Notes: a model not told the origin generated them from the sequence alone. Positions 1 through 12,536 are shown, numbered from the stretch's first letter. The stretch is DNA of 64,000 nucleotides from Takakia lepidozioides (GCA_030704615.1 CM060734.1:43912042-43976041); one strand, 5' to 3'. Made by a program: numbers and translations.

Positions 1-664
1 CAACCGAGGCAAAAACTTCATGAACGTAAGGCATGAGTGGCTGATTGTTTCATTTCGAACCTGATATGCTTTGAGCCTGGTTCCGGAGATTTATCTCCAG
101 ACCTGCAATATGCTTTTGTGATGAGTTTACAATCTGCATATATGGTGGTAATTGTTATATATCAAACCAAGGTTCTTTCCTAAATGTGAATGACCTGGAA
201 ACCTTGTTAGAAAGATGAATGGCTTACGAATTGGACTATGTATGGCTTGACCCATGGATTAGATTTCAAAGGATTAGAACATGTGTTAGGGCTTTAATAC
301 TGAATGGATGTGGGACATTGCTAGGGCGCCAGAGCATGATATTCCATGCATTCACGCCATTGGATGCCAAACTTTTTTTGGCACGTTGGACCAAGGTTTG
401 TATGCGTTCACGAACTGCCGACCTTGCTCGTTGCCCGGTTGACCTTATTTTCCGTAATTGCTAACTTTGTAGGATGGAGGGGCTTGTGTTAGGCTGCAAC
501 TGGATGCATTGATGGCAATGATGTTGGGAATGTCAGCAACCGCCCCTCCTCCAACTATTATCCCAATATGTACTGTTATTGAACCTTGCGATTCCGACGC
601 AGGCTTGGGAGGCAAGACTGCTACGGAGAAGGTGGTTTGTGCACCTTCTTTGTCCTTGTATTAC
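1..664. other. left edge, no gene supported
   Basis: No open frame here has a recognisable domain, codon pattern or splice context. It is ordinary AT-moderate plant-like DNA up to the hAT terminus at 665. The last eight bases (657-664, TGTATTAC) may be a decayed copy of that element's target duplication. Confidence 0.5.
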
Positions 665-696
665 CAGTGTTGTGCGGGTACCCGCTTAGGCGGGTT

Positions 697-890
697 GGAA
701 CCGGCGGTTCTGGTTCCGGTTCCTGGGAATCAGTATTGGAACCGGAACGGCGCCCATGAACCGGAACCGGAACCGGGGGAGCAGGGACGAGCCGGTTCCA
801 GAACCGGAACCGGCGGGTGCGGGTTTTTCCAGGAACCGGCTTGGAACTGGAACTGGGGGTCAGTGGCGGTTCCGAATTCGGTTCCCGCAC
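697..890. repeat. left subterminal GGAACCGG array of hAT-1
   Basis: Interspersed GGTTCCGG/CCGGAACC units in both orientations follow the left terminus. Transposases of hAT elements commonly bind short subterminal repeats; that role here is inference. Open frames crossing this stretch are repeat translations (Pro-Val/Glu-Pro rich), not genes. Confidence 0.85.
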
Positions 891-2100
891 TAGGGTTTTT
901 TTTTTTCCATGATCTGTCGTCTCTCACGCGCGATCTGTTGCAGTAACGCGACTTCAGTGCGGGGGAGGGAGCAGCGCGGGAGAAGGGATCACATCAGTGC
1001 ACCAGCGCGTGGGGGAAGGAGCAGCGCATAACAAGGCGGGAGGAGGGATCAGATCAGCGCACGGGGGAGGGAGCAGTGTAGCAGCGCGGGGCGAGGTATC
1101 AACATTTTTTTTTTTTTGGTTTGTTTTGTTTGGTTTTCCTGCTTCTGTGGTCTCGCACCTTCCACCTACGGTATGTGCTGTGCACAATAGCGCGAGCATC
1201 AACGCGGGGGAGGGAGCAGCGCCTCAGCGCGTGGGGGAGACCGGAACAGTGCAGGGGGGGAGGTAGCAGCGTAGGCATCGGAGGTTTTTTTTTTTTGTTT
1301 TTTTTTCCCACGTTGTATCGTCTCTCACCTTCTCCTACTGCAGCAGGGCGAGCATCAACGCGGGGGGGGGGGGGGAGGGAGCAGCCGGGTACGAGTATAG
1401 GGGAGGGAGCATCGCAGTCAGTACAGCAACCTCCGTGGAGGTTAGCCCTCCATTTTTTTTTTTTGGTCCTTTTATGGCAAAATTGTGCAGCCGAGAAGCT
1501 TGTGCTAGGGCCTTTAGCCCTCCCTCTCTCTCTCTCTTCTTCCTTTCATGGCAAGTTAATGGAACCAAGTGCTAGGCCCTTTTAGCCCTCATTTTTTTTT
1601 TTTTCCTTGAATGGCAAAGTCATGCAACCAAGTAGCTTGGCTGTCTACTGTAGCCAGTGTCGTATGTTAGCATTAGGAGATCTGAAAATGGTCAATGTAC
1701 ATGCTCTCTTGGCTGGTCTACTGTTGCCAATGGCTTATGATAGCATTAGGAAATGTGAAAGAGGTCTACCTAGTGTGCATTTGATTGCCACTCATGACAC
1801 CTGAAAACTGAATTTCCACATTTGAGGATCTGTCATGGTGCCTAAAGGGGGTGAATGACTGAAATGACCTATCTTATATTTATATATATGTGTTCTACTT
1901 TGAATGTATGAGTGCTTGTGCCACCCAAGAGCTTGTATGTATGCCCTTGCTTTAATATTTGGCTCTACCTGCGGGATTGGGTATTTACTGTCATAAGACC
2001 AGCCCCCCTATTTAATGTCATAAAACCAGCCCCCCTATGTGCAGTGTTGTACAGTTAACTAGGCTCTCACATTGGTATAATTATATTACTAATTTGCATT
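891..2100. other. hAT-1 5' leader, GC-rich runs and poly-T tracts
   Basis: This stretch alternates GGGGGAGGGAGCAGCGC-like units with T-runs of 10-12 bases. Part of it is shared with the short derivative at 10391-11207, so it belongs to the transposon. The GC-rich part resembles a promoter/5' UTR region, but no TATA box or start was assigned. No gene is supported. Confidence 0.6.
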
Positions 2101-2106
2101 GTATGA

Positions 2107-4524
2107 ATGTTTAAGCGTGAATTGGGTTGGATTGGGATTAATTTGATTCAGGGAGTGTATCCAGCCATTTGCAACGTATGCAGCCCAATATCTTTGAAGA
2201 ACTGGAGAGAGGTGTTGTTCATGACACCAATGTCAACAATGCGGGAGCTATGGAAGCTTGCCCTACGCTTGGAGGAGCTATATGTGCATCGTCTTCTTCA
2301 TCAATTCCTCTCACTTCAGCGGTCGGTGGGTCTTCCACAATATCACAGTATTCAAGCAACTCAATGTCCGAGGAAGAGCAGTTTTCCACCCTACGCAAGC
2401 AACGTGATTTTTGGAAACCTTACAATCGCACTGCTTCGTCATGGGCATTTTATGCAGTTGCCAGTGTTTTGTCATCCTGCTCCTGTGTTTGAAAAGATGT
2501 CAGGATGTATGACTTACAACAAAGACCATGGAAACTCTGTTCTTTACAAGCATGTGAATCAGAAACATGGGGCTTTGGTTAGTAAGTGGATTGAAATGGA
2601 AAAAGATGGGCTGGATGCTTGTAGACCTGCGAAGAAGATGCTTGGCCCTACCCCAGGGAACATATCTTCTTTCTTTGGCAGTCGAACTACATACAAGAAA
2701 GATGATGAACAGCAGAAAATGTTCAACGAGGATTTGGTCCTGTTCATTACAAAAGAGTTGTTGCCATTGTCTTTGGTCGAATCTCCATGGCTACGAAGGG
2801 TAGTGGGGAGACAAAATGATCGTCTAGTTTTTCCCTCTCGACGCACACATGTGAATGAGACGCTCCCATCACTGGCAGCAAAAACACAAGACTTGTACAT
2901 GTCCCCATTGATATCCAATTGTGTAACTTATACTGTCAGTTTTGATTTGTGGATGTCAAGAGGAGGAATAGATACTTTTGTCATCATAGTGCACTTTCTT
3001 AATGAGCAATGGGAACCATGTCATGTGACATTGGAAATGTTTGAGGCACCTGATACATCGAGGGCCTCGTGGACCCCCCCCAACCGCAACTCGGTGTGCG
3101 GGGCTCCACCTAGTGAGCGCCTCCGCCTCCTTGACAAGTGAATGACCTTTTGACTAAGTATGGTTTGAATTCGCGCATCATAGCTTATGTCAAAGATGAA
3201 GGAGGTAATTTGGGTACTTTGACTGCAGCTTTGAATGCAGTTGTGTCTTGTGCCCTATTGGGACTGTCTGCACCATTTGTGGGAAGTTGCTTTGGACATG
3301 CAATGTCCAAGTGTTGTCAGTATGCCACGCGGACTGATGCAAAGGTGTGCATGGATATGAGGGTTGTGTCTATAAAGGATGCTCAATCAGAGTTGCAGAA
3401 GACCATCACTTGGACCAAGAATAGTGGAAAGGGAAGGCAAGAATGGAATGCAGCATGTGTTGATAGTGGCATTCATCCTCGCAAGCTGAAGACTCCAGTG
3501 AAAACCAGGTTTGCTTCCAAAGTGATCATCTTTCAAGAAACTTTGGAATTTTGGCAAGTCATCATTACTTGTTATTCTAGGCAAACTTCACTGTCTTTGC
3601 AATCTCGCATACCAAGCCCACAAGTGTGGGCAATTGCAAAGTCTATTTCCATGGTTCTCGGACTTGTGGTTCATGAGTGTGTTATGAACCGGCGGATACT
3701 GACTGTTGTCTGATGCTCTTGCTGCAGCCATTACAACTTGTGTACGCATGAGAGTGTTCGAAGGTTGGGTACAGTGGATTATCGCATTGGGGATTTTGAT
3801 GCAGAGTTGCAATTGTGAGAATGGCGGATGGCTGAGGAGGTGGTGCATGTATTGGGGCCATTTCTCTCATTTTTGGAAGGAGTTCAACCATTGAAAGCCC
3901 ACAATATATTGGCGCTGATGCTTGATCCGCGTTTCAAGGGATTGTCCTTGGTGACACAGTATGTGGGCAGAGAAAAAAGACATATCATTGTTTGGCAATA
4001 TGACACCTTGGTGTTGGAGCCTCTTTTGGTCAAATGTTTCAAGATCCTTCACCCAGATACTACGACCTATCCGGAGCCAGATTCCACTCAGGATGACATG
4101 TCATTGTTTGAGGAGCCATGTGAGGATATGACAACACTTAATGGTGGTGAGAGATGAGCTTGCGCATTTCCGAAGGCAAAAGGTCACTGACACTGAGTGT
4201 AGTGCTTCTTTGAAATGGTGGAAAAAACATGAATCTGTATTTCCATGTGTGGGGTATTTGACACGTCTCCTGTTGGGCATTGTTGGGTCTCAGATTGAAT
4301 GTGAGAGAGTTTTTAGCATTGCAGGTGTTATTACAAACTTGTGACGTTGCAAGTTAGGTGTTCAGAACCTTGATATGCTTGTGAGCATTGGCAAGAATTG
4401 GCCAAATGATGCTCGTGTTGGTTGCATGAACTCTTCCATGAATGAGTTTTTGAATAGTGATGAAGTCCTCTTAGATAACAACGAGGAGTTGATTGTAGAG
4501 GCCGAGTTGTTTGAGATAGAATGA
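2107..4524 (+). pseudogene. hAT transposase, broken
   Basis: Parts in order: a BED-type zinc-finger remnant near 2480-2570 (ends HVNQKHG); the RNase H-like core with FDLWMSRGG (about 2941-2967) and the second open segment from about 3138 (AYVKDEGGNLGTLTAAL); a further core piece to 3713; and the hAT C-terminal dimerisation region 4141-4344 with WWKKHE and SQIECERVFSIAG. The family cuts and pastes DNA leaving 8-bp duplications. Breaks seen: a frame change near 2490, a GC-rich block replacing coding sequence at about 3061-3135 and shifting the frame, frame changes near 3713 and 4140, and an in-frame TGA at 4342 after which the frame continues to a natural end at 4524. Some gaps could be introns, but the TGA and the GC block are real lesions. 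It is unlikely to be active. Confidence 0.88.
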
Positions 4525-4698
4525 TTTCTTTGTGTACTCTATACACATTGATTTATACTCGCTTACATTGCATTATTATTATTTCATAAATTTCATGGTC
4601 AAAATATTTGATATAACTAATGGGGATTCACAAATCATTTTCAGATTTATAAAAAAACGATTAAAAAATTATATATATATATAAATTCAAAAAATAGA

Positions 4699-4850
4699 GA
4701 ACCGGAACCGAAAACTGGAACCGGCAGATCCTTCCCAAAAATACCCGGAACCGGAACCGGAACCGCTTCATAAAAAAGAACCGGATTCGGAACCGGAACC
4801 GCCTCTTTAAATCTACCAAGGAACCCGGAACCGGTGGTTCCTTCAATATG
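4699..4850. repeat. right subterminal GGAACCGG array of hAT-1
   Basis: CCGGAACC units, mostly in the orientation opposite to the left array, lie just inside the right terminus. They are preceded by an AT-rich tract with a TATATATATA run (about 4671-4682). The arrangement lets the two ends pair. Confidence 0.85.
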
Positions 4851-4870
4851 GCAAGAACCGCAGAACACTG

Positions 4871-5450
4871 GTTTTTACCCCGCATACAAGTATTGCAGGG
4901 ATGTTGCCTTTGCCAATACCAGCCCAGGTATTGCAAAGTGTGTGGGCTCTATTGTAGACAAAGTAGGAGATGCATTGACACTCCTTATTAGCTCAACAAA
5001 TTTGACGTGCCGCTAGATTTTGATATGTTTCATGGTCATGTAGGCAGCAAGCAACTGTTCAACCATCTGATTCCTCTCCCCACATGAGCATCCTGTTGTT
5101 GAAGTGGGCCACATGGGCCAGCAAGCCAAGTTGAAGAAAATAACTGCCCCAATGCGCATTATACAGAACCTTTGGATGCCCCATGTTTGTAGTAATGTGG
5201 TTGGTGGCATGGCCCACGGTCCCCACGACGGCGCATGGGACCCCCCCAAAGCAGCCTGCCGTCCACCATCAACTACCCCCCTTCAATCATCTCATAATTG
5301 GGCACCCTCTTCTTTTGCTGTGAAAGTTGAGCGTGATTGTGGACATGCAGTACAAAGCCTGCCTGCTTTCCCTTATGTGTGCCTAAGCTCATACATCTAT
5401 TCATTCGCTAAAGATGGTCCCTAGCTACACAGGGAGAGCCTTTGGGTCAG
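4871..5450. other. intergenic, no gene supported
   Basis: The stretch between hAT-1 and the duplicated block. Open frames of 60 and 106 codons overlap it, but they show no recognisable motif and one starts inside the hAT terminus. Confidence 0.5.
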
Positions 5451-7150
5451 ACAGGGTGTGGATACCGAGGCTGCACAACACTGAGCCTGCCTCAACATGT
5501 TTTGGATCTTCTCATTCACAAAAAGCTGAGGGTTCCCACATCTACTCATAATTGAGTGTGTCCCCTTTTGAATACTCATTTCATAGTAGGGCTTGTCATT
5601 TTGTCAAACCTTGGGGCATGTGCAACAACGTCATGGATTGTGATTTGGGTCCGGGTATTCGAAGAAACTCACTTGTCTAGGATCCAGCGAGTTACAGAGT
5701 ACACGTCGCACATCTCCTATCGAGTTGCCACTGGACGGATGTCTCACGAAGGTACCGTAGACTGCAGCTTTCTCGATTAGAGATTAGTAATCCTACAGGA
5801 TCATGGTCACTGGCATGGCAGGCTGAGCTCTAAACCTGTCCAGTCCAGTCATTTACTCGTCGGGAAGTTGTGAGAAGGTTGGCTCTTTTACTCTGCCCAC
5901 GTCCAGGTTGAACAACTAGACTTGATGAGCTCCACAGTCAAATCCCCTGCCGTGTGATTTCGTCTGAATTTGCTAGTGAGGATCCACCCAGGCGGGTTTA
6001 TAGACGTTGTTGTTAGCTGCGCAGTTGGATACAATTCAAGTAGTCTCAGCGATGGTTTCTAGAATATGCAAGGGGGGCCGTTCGGAGAGGAGTTGTTAGG
6101 AAAGTGCAGGAGCCAGCCGGGTGGACAACATCTTTTTCTACCAGCGGTGGTGAGCTAACTAGCCTAGCTGAGCGTCATGTGTTGTATAGCCATAGTTACT
6201 TGGTGTTAACTGGGATGGTCTGTATTACAGCAGTTAAAATCCAGGTGCCTGCCATGGACTCGGAGGATGTCCCACCTGCCCTTTTCTGCATGTTCAATTT
6301 TATTACATAAAGCTGCCTGATATCCTTAACCGCAGGGTACCGTAGGTCTACTAAAATTTCGCACGCACTGCCCCACGAGGGCGAATGAGAGCAGCGCTCC
6401 CGGATGGCGAACACCAGATGCCCAATAATAGCTCTGGCAGATCTGACAGAAACGGCCAAATCTATGCAAGCTAGGCCTGTTGATAGCCAGGCATCTCCTA
6501 CTTCGGGTTTGGATTTGTGGCCTTGCACATACATCAAGGTTGGAATTCGTCAACGGTGGTCGTCCACCAGCACATGAACTCTGGCCTTCCGCCATTGTTA
6601 GTCTGTAGGAGAGCTCTAGGACTACACTCTGAGAACCCTCTCCTACACTCTGAGAAACCAGACCCTTCTGGAACTGGTCAGCTGTATGAGATAGGGTCCC
6701 ATGTCATCGACATTGCTACACTGTCTGGAAGGCTGTCCTCCAATGCAATGACAACACCCATTTTCCTCAAAAAGGCTGGAACTGAAGTCGACGAATGGGA
6801 TTCTAGAGAGAGTTTTGTTCAATGTACCATTCACACCCAAAACATCGACCGTGCCAACATGTGTCGCTTTTGAATTAGTTTTCGCGTCGGCGATGCTGAA
6901 TCTACAGAATGTAGCGAGACTGAGTGGGATCCAAGCACACGCGCAGTTCTTCTCGCTGATGCGTCTATAATGTATGGATCATCTCTGTGCTGTTGTTCCT
7001 GTCTACCACCTGCTGTGCTGCTTGGACGTGCACTGAGAAACCGCTAAAGACCCGACGGTGCTTCAGAGAAGCTCTCACCGATCCGACTGGCAGCGTATTT
7101 ACAAGCTGGGATATTGGGGGAGAATACTGCTGCACAGTGCGACGCTTGTG
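5450..7150 (+). repeat. segmental duplication, copy A
   Basis: This block is collinear with 10300-13080 through many shared strings, for example CGAGTTACAGAGTACA (near 5690 and 11529), CACAGCCATAGTTACTT-like sequence (6188 and 11949), ACATCAAGGTTGGAAT (6532 and 12297) and the LRR gene 5' end. Copy A lacks the hAT insertion present at the edge of copy B and so serves as an empty site. It ends where the LRR coding sequence breaks off. Confidence 0.85.
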
Positions 7151-7187
7151 TGTCCAACTGCTCCCTCAACTCTTATCCTGTGATTGA
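6960..7187 (+). pseudogene. truncated LRR-protein gene (5' remnant)
   Basis: From about 6979 the frame encodes a hydrophobic leader (VLLFLSTTCCAAW) and the start of an LRR N-terminal capping domain (TCTEKPLKTRRCFREA, then DPTGSVFTSWD and GGEYCCT). It matches residues about 60-112 of the LRR protein encoded at 12747-13691. After about 7137 the similarity fades within a few codons and the frame soon closes, so no leucine-rich repeats follow. No in-frame ATG precedes the leader. It is a truncated paralogue. Confidence 0.85.
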
Positions 7188-7189
7188 TT

Positions 7190-10100
7190 CATAGAGCATT
7201 TTCAACACGGCCGGTTCTCTACATCCTCTCGTTATTCGTGGCTTGTTCAGATCTTTTGTTCTCAACCACCGTACCTTATTCTCGCGGCTGTAGCAAATGT
7301 CTGCTTTCATCCTCGCCCAGTTCACCATTCATGCACTATTTTGGGAAGAAAATAAGTTGGAAGTGCCGCAGTCTAAGTTCAACTGCTGCATTCTCGCACT
7401 TCTAAAGGTACATGTACTTGTTTAGCACGCTCCTTATTCACACGGCTCCAGTGGTTCTCCAGGTCCTGGAAAAAGTTACCAGGGATGCTCTGACCAAAAC
7501 CCCGAAAGCAAATCTTTAGTCTGCTCAGTGCTCACTGCTGTTGGTTGATAAATATAATGGGATCCGCCTTACTCACCCTGGCACTCATGCACAACCACCT
7601 CGTATATTCAACGGTGAAGGAATACTATTTGTTGCCAATCTCATGAAGCTGATAGAGGCAAGGTTGCTTGCTTAAGCTGGCCACCGACCCTACTAGTTAC
7701 ACTTCGTGGCACCAAATACTTGTCTTGATGTGTCTACAATACGGGTCTGATGTTTAAAACGTGCATTTTTGAGTATCATTTCTTGCCCATTCTCAAACGA
7801 AGATCAGGCAATAAATTAGTTGTAAGGCTAGCTCTCTTTGAGGGTTTAGAGTGGGGCACCAAGTTGCCTCTGATCACTCTATGGGCAACAACTGGAAATA
7901 TCCAAAACCGACCCAATTAAGTTCTGTATGTACAAGAGACCAGAATTTTAGTAAAATCTATTCAGCAGTAGTTATGATTTTACTCATACTACTGGAAATT
8001 ACTACTGCTGAATGAAACACGACTGTCACCCTCTCCCCCACAGAAAGAGGCCATATTTTCGGCCGGCAACCTTTTTCTGTCGAGTCTCATGTGCTGTTGC
8101 AGTGAACTCCACAACATACTCGCGGCGACACAGCACTCAGCTACTAAAATTAAAAGATATCCTGGAGTGGAATTCCCAAAAATGGATACACTGTTTGCAG
8201 TGAACCTCCGAATATTGCCAGTTGATTTTTTATTCTGTACATAGATTGGACAGTTTCAGTAATTTTCGCTTATCACACTTATCTGAATCTGCACGCAGGT
8301 CTTGGAGGCCAGGCCCGTGTTGTTTTCCGTTGCTCCTCCGAATTGATTGACACTGCGTGGTGAGAAGTGATAGCAACAACCCAGTGAGCCATCAAAGAGT
8401 CATAACTGCACATAGGAAGTTAACTAAGAGTCAAGACCCCTTCTCCAATTCGTCCCTTCGAACTTCTCCGTTGACTTGTCGGTGATGTTGGAGTTTGTGA
8501 CTACTACTTTTCTACTAGTCCTCACCGATTCACTCAAACCTCAGAACCGAATATCCTACGGCCCCTGTGCACTAGCTACAAACTCTGTGACATGGAGATT
8601 GGAGAGCTGCTTTACAGTGCGCGCTGCAGGCTCCCTTTTGAATGGGTCCGCTCGGATGGCCCACTGTCACATGGGACACAAATGTGGGACAAAGCAGCCT
8701 AATAAAGTCCACAATAAACGACCCCACTACAATCATCACTACTCCCTTGGATACCACATATCATTTCATATTTGGGGACATGACCCCACTAATCCCTTAA
8801 CCAAAGCTGGCTTTTCACTTTCATATAACTTTCTGTTTTTTCTCCGATGGAGGTAATGTAAAAAGATGAAATGTAGCCCTGAATCCCAGGTTTCCAACGA
8901 CTCGTACAGTGCTGCCGTCGGATGATAACAAGATTTGTAATGAAGAGAAGGAATCCAATGCTGCCCAGATCTGCATACGTGGCCCAGACTGGTTTAGGGT
9001 ACCCCGCTCTGGCAGCCTCGCAGTGTGGCAGACAGCGGGTTATATGAGGTGGCCCCCCAATACAGCGGGCGAGATAAGGCATGTTCTGGCAGAATCTGAC
9101 CATCAGCGGTAAGCAGGGATTCTCCATCCAAGAAACCCTAATGAAATCGAGGAGATTGGACCCACAACAGATGAATAAGCATTGATAGTTCATCTAAATC
9201 AGCTGAAATCCCATCTACAATCCGTGTGTACCTCTAGGTCCTTTGCCGAAGAACAAGAAAGAAGAAGAATCGATAGAAAAGAAAAACCATCCAACTTCAG
9301 TAATTATAATCTTGGAATCTGTGCGGTCAAACTTTCTGGAATTTCTACCACTGACAGAATGTGTGAGTGGGTCCCATTTTGTACGGTCAGATTCGCTCGA
9401 TTCCTGTTGGTTCGCAGATATGGAATTTTTAGTGGGCAGGTGCCAAGATTGTGGACTAGGGTTTGGGCGCTTCGAGACTTGAAGAAAGAATTCCCATCGC
9501 GATGCAGACGGACAGACATGAGGGCAGCGATGGCGTCACGGGGCCCACGCAATACGACAAACGGCCACCCACTGCGCCGTGCGTCAGGCGCATCACACCT
9601 GCCGCCGCCTGCCCGCCCTCGTGAGTCCAGGAAACCACTCCAAACTGAAACGCGTAGGTACCGAGTGCAATTGGAGTATGTAATATGAGTCCTGATGAGC
9701 GCAAGCTTTTGGATTTAGCGTCCATTTCGATGGCATTTGGCAAGCTTTTCGCGTTTGGACGACATCTGAGAGTTATGTATTAAGTTACTACTGCTGTTGG
9801 AGGGAGGGGAGCCTGGGGCCTTTCTCTTTTTCAGATCCGTGTTAGGTGTGTGTACAGAGGATCGCATATCTACTCAAGTTTGAACTTGGTTGTTTGCCAG
9901 ATACCCATCCAGAGGTGAAAAGGAGACGGGTTTGATGTAGTGTACCTAGTGGAGTTTGCTAAATTGTGTAAGCAAATTTCATGTGAGATGGGTACCTGTA
10001 GTACATTCTCTTTGTCATCTAATAATAATGTGAGTGAACGTGTGTAATCGTGCAAGAACGAGCAGGTGGAGAATGAATGTGTATGGCACGAGACATTGGC

Positions 10101-10300
10101 AAGTGAGATTCGAGAACATCACAGGTTCATGAGTTGGGATACTTTCATTCTGCACAGAATTCGAAAACAAGTTAGCTGTAGCAGAAAATTCATAGACCAC
10201 ATGGCAAAGTCTCAAATTCTATATTTGAATCCTACCTTCTCGGGTTTATCTGGCTTTAGTTAGTAGACACATCCTTGCGCGAGTCCTGCATTTGGTGTGA
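7190..10300. other. 3.1-kb region without a supported gene
   Basis: Many short open frames occur on both strands, none with a recognisable domain. A moderately GC-rich patch at about 9490-9650 yields overlapping frames in several phases, which is typical of base composition rather than coding. I see no TIRs, LTRs or RNA gene here. Confidence 0.4.
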
Positions 10301-10382
10301 GCTAATCCAACAGGAGTTTGAGAGCCTACAAACTACAGGTAGATTCCAACACAAGCTGTTTTGGAATGTTCAAAAGCTCAGG

Positions 10383-10390
10383 GTTCACAC
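10383..10390. repeat. 8-bp target-site duplication, left copy
   Basis: GTTCACAC directly precedes the hAT-2 terminus and is repeated exactly at 11208-11215 after the other terminus. Eight bases is the hAT-typical length. Confidence 0.95.
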
Positions 10391-11207
10391 CAGTGTTGTG
10401 CGGGTACCCGCTTAGGCGGGTTGGAACCGGCGGTTCCGGTTCCTGAGAACCGGTACTGGAACCGGAACCGGCGCCCAGGAACCAGAACCGGAACCGGGGA
10501 AGCAGAGACGAGCCGGTTCCAGAACCGGTACAGGGGAAGCAGGGACGAGCCGGTTCCAGAACCGGAACCGGGGGGTCAGTGGCGGATCCGGATCCGGTTC
10601 CCGAACTAGGGTTTTTTTTTTTTTTTTTTTTTCCCGCGATCTGTTGTCTCTTACCTCCAATCTGCGCGAGCGCGGGGGAGGGAGCAGCGCCTCAGCGATG
10701 GGGGAGGCCGCAGCAGCACAGGAGCGTAGGCAGTGGGTTTCTTTTTTATTTATTTTTTATTTTACACGTTGGATCGTCTCTGGGCTGGTGTGCTCTTCCA
10801 TGAATGAGTTTTTGAACAGTGAGGAAGTCCACTTAGATGACAACGAGGAGTTGATTGCAGAGGCCGAGTTGTTTGAGATAGAATGATTTCTTTGTATTAA
10901 TTTATACTCGCTTACATTGCGTTATTATTATTTCATAAATTTGTATATGAATGTTGTGTTGTTTCTTTTCAACATGGTCAAAATATTTGATATAACTAAT
11001 GGGGATTCACAAATTATTTTCAGATTTATAAAAACCGATCAAAGATTTAATATATATTTTTAAATTCAAAAAATAGAGAACCGGAACCGGAAGCTGGAAC
11101 CGGCAGTTCCTTCCCAAAAAATACCCGGAACCGGAACCGTCTCTTTAAATATACCAAGGAACCGGAACCGGAGGTTCCTTCAATATGGCAAGAACCGCAC
11201 AACACTG
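10391..11207 (+). mobile_element. hAT-2, internal-deletion derivative of hAT-1
   Basis: An 817-bp element with terminal inverted repeats CAGTGTTGTGCGG (left) and its exact complement (right). Left part: GGAACCGG array plus part of the GC-rich leader. Right part: from about 10793 it matches hAT-1 from 4431 on, including the last ~28 transposase codons (ending at 10886), the AT-rich 3' region and the right array. The core transposase is absent, so it could move only with enzyme supplied in trans. The perfect duplication at 10383/11208 shows a more recent insertion than hAT-1. Confidence 0.95.
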
Positions 11208-11215
11208 GTTCACAC
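11208..11215. repeat. 8-bp target-site duplication, right copy
   Basis: GTTCACAC, identical to 10383-10390, follows the right terminus of hAT-2. Confidence 0.95.
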
Positions 11216-12530
11216 CTAATAATAATTGAGTATGTCCCCCTTTAAATAGTCATTTTCATTGTGGGGCTTTTCATTTAGTCAAACATTGGGGCACGTGAAA
11301 CTACGTCGTGGATGGGAAATAACTTGGACCGAGATGATAGGTCCGTGAAGGTGCGGAACAAATTCACATGAGATTCATGTTTAGACTCCAGTAGTAGATT
11401 ACCTGACCGCACTTTCTTCAAATATTTCACTCAAGGTCAGAGAACAGTTGTATTCTAGCATCTAATGTGCTCTTGGCAGGCTGCACGTGCACTAATCTGT
11501 CCATTACCACGCGCTTTACAAGATTTAGCGAGTTACAGAGTACATATTACACATCTCCTGTCGAGTTGACTGCAGCTTTCTCGATTACAAATTAATCCAA
11601 CAAGAACAGGCCCACCGGCATGGCAGCCTTTGGCAGGCTGCTAAACTTGTCTAGAGACCGAAAACATAGATATCACACTCTCTCTTTTGCTGATCAACTG
11701 TTCACTATCAATGGCCTACCTCGTTGAACAACCAGACTTGGTGGTCTCCACGTTGTTGTTAGCTGTCACCAAGTTTAATGCATCCAAGTAGTCTCAATGG
11801 TGGGGCCCAGGGTAGAGTGTAACCTCCTGTTCGGAGAGGAGTTGTTGTATGATTTTCAGGAATCGTCCAGGAGCCAGCGGGGTGGACAAGGTTTTGTTCC
11901 AACAGCGGGTGAGCTAGGTGACCCACAACTAGCCGAGCGTCCTGAGTTGCACAGCCATAGTTACTTATTAGACTAAGTGCTAACTGTCTTGGTTGGGATG
12001 GTCTGTAACTACAGCAGTTGACTCCAAGTCCGGAGCATATCCCACCTGGCAGGTTCTGCAACAATCTTATTACATAAAGCTGCCTGATATCCGGTGAGAT
12101 TGGCAACCGCAGGGTAGACTCAAATTTCCCACTGCCTGCCCCACGAGCGCGAATGAGCAGAGCTGAAAGGGCGAACAGGATTCCAGACGCCCAATAATAG
12201 CACTGGCAGATCTGACAGCAAAGGCCACATGCAAGCTAGGCCTGTTGACAAGGAGGCCTCTCCTACTTCAGGTTTGGATTTGTGGCATTTGCATATACAT
12301 CAAGGTTGGAATCCGTCAACGGTGGTCGTCCACCAGCACATGAACCGGCCTTCTTCCGAACGTTGTAGTCTCTCCTCACAGACTCCCCAGTCTGAGCTAC
12401 TTTTCTGTGAGAAACCAAACCCTTCTGGAACAGATCTGCTGTAAGAGATAGGACACCATCTCGTCGACATTGGCTACACTGTCTCCAGATTGAATCCCAT
12501 TTAGACGATCAATTGTGAGAGACTGTCACC
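11216..12530 (+). repeat. segmental duplication, copy B (5' part)
   Basis: Collinear with about 5545-6730 of copy A, with small indels, and upstream of the LRR gene. The copy also extends left of hAT-2 to about 10300, more weakly. No coding sequence is supported inside; it is plausibly the promoter-proximal region of the LRR gene family. Confidence 0.8.
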
Positions 12531-12536
12531 CATAAA

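Larger units (their letters stand above)
665..4870 (+). mobile_element. hAT transposon, transposase-bearing but decayed
   Basis: A 4.2-kb element bounded by imperfect terminal inverted repeats: CAGTGTTGTGCGG at 665 and its near-complement ending at 4870 (one mismatch in the first 13 bases). The terminal type and the internal hAT transposase agree. Subterminal regions on both sides are packed with GGAACCGG-type repeats. The flanking 8-mers TGTATTAC (657-664) and GTTTTTAC (4871-4878) match at only 5 of 8 positions, so the target duplication is old or doubtful. It is the probable parent of the deletion derivative at 10391-11207. Confidence 0.9.

Noticed and set aside
697-890. CRISPR-like or protein-coding reading of the GGAACCGG arrays
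   Set aside because: Units are irregular, in both orientations and tied to hAT termini; the overlapping open frames simply translate the repeat.
1350-1380. Poly-G and poly-T runs as regulatory elements
   Set aside because: They recur as simple-sequence tracts of the hAT leader, with no independent evidence of function.
4834-5016. 60-codon frame after hAT-1
   Set aside because: Begins inside the hAT terminus, and shows no recognisable motif.
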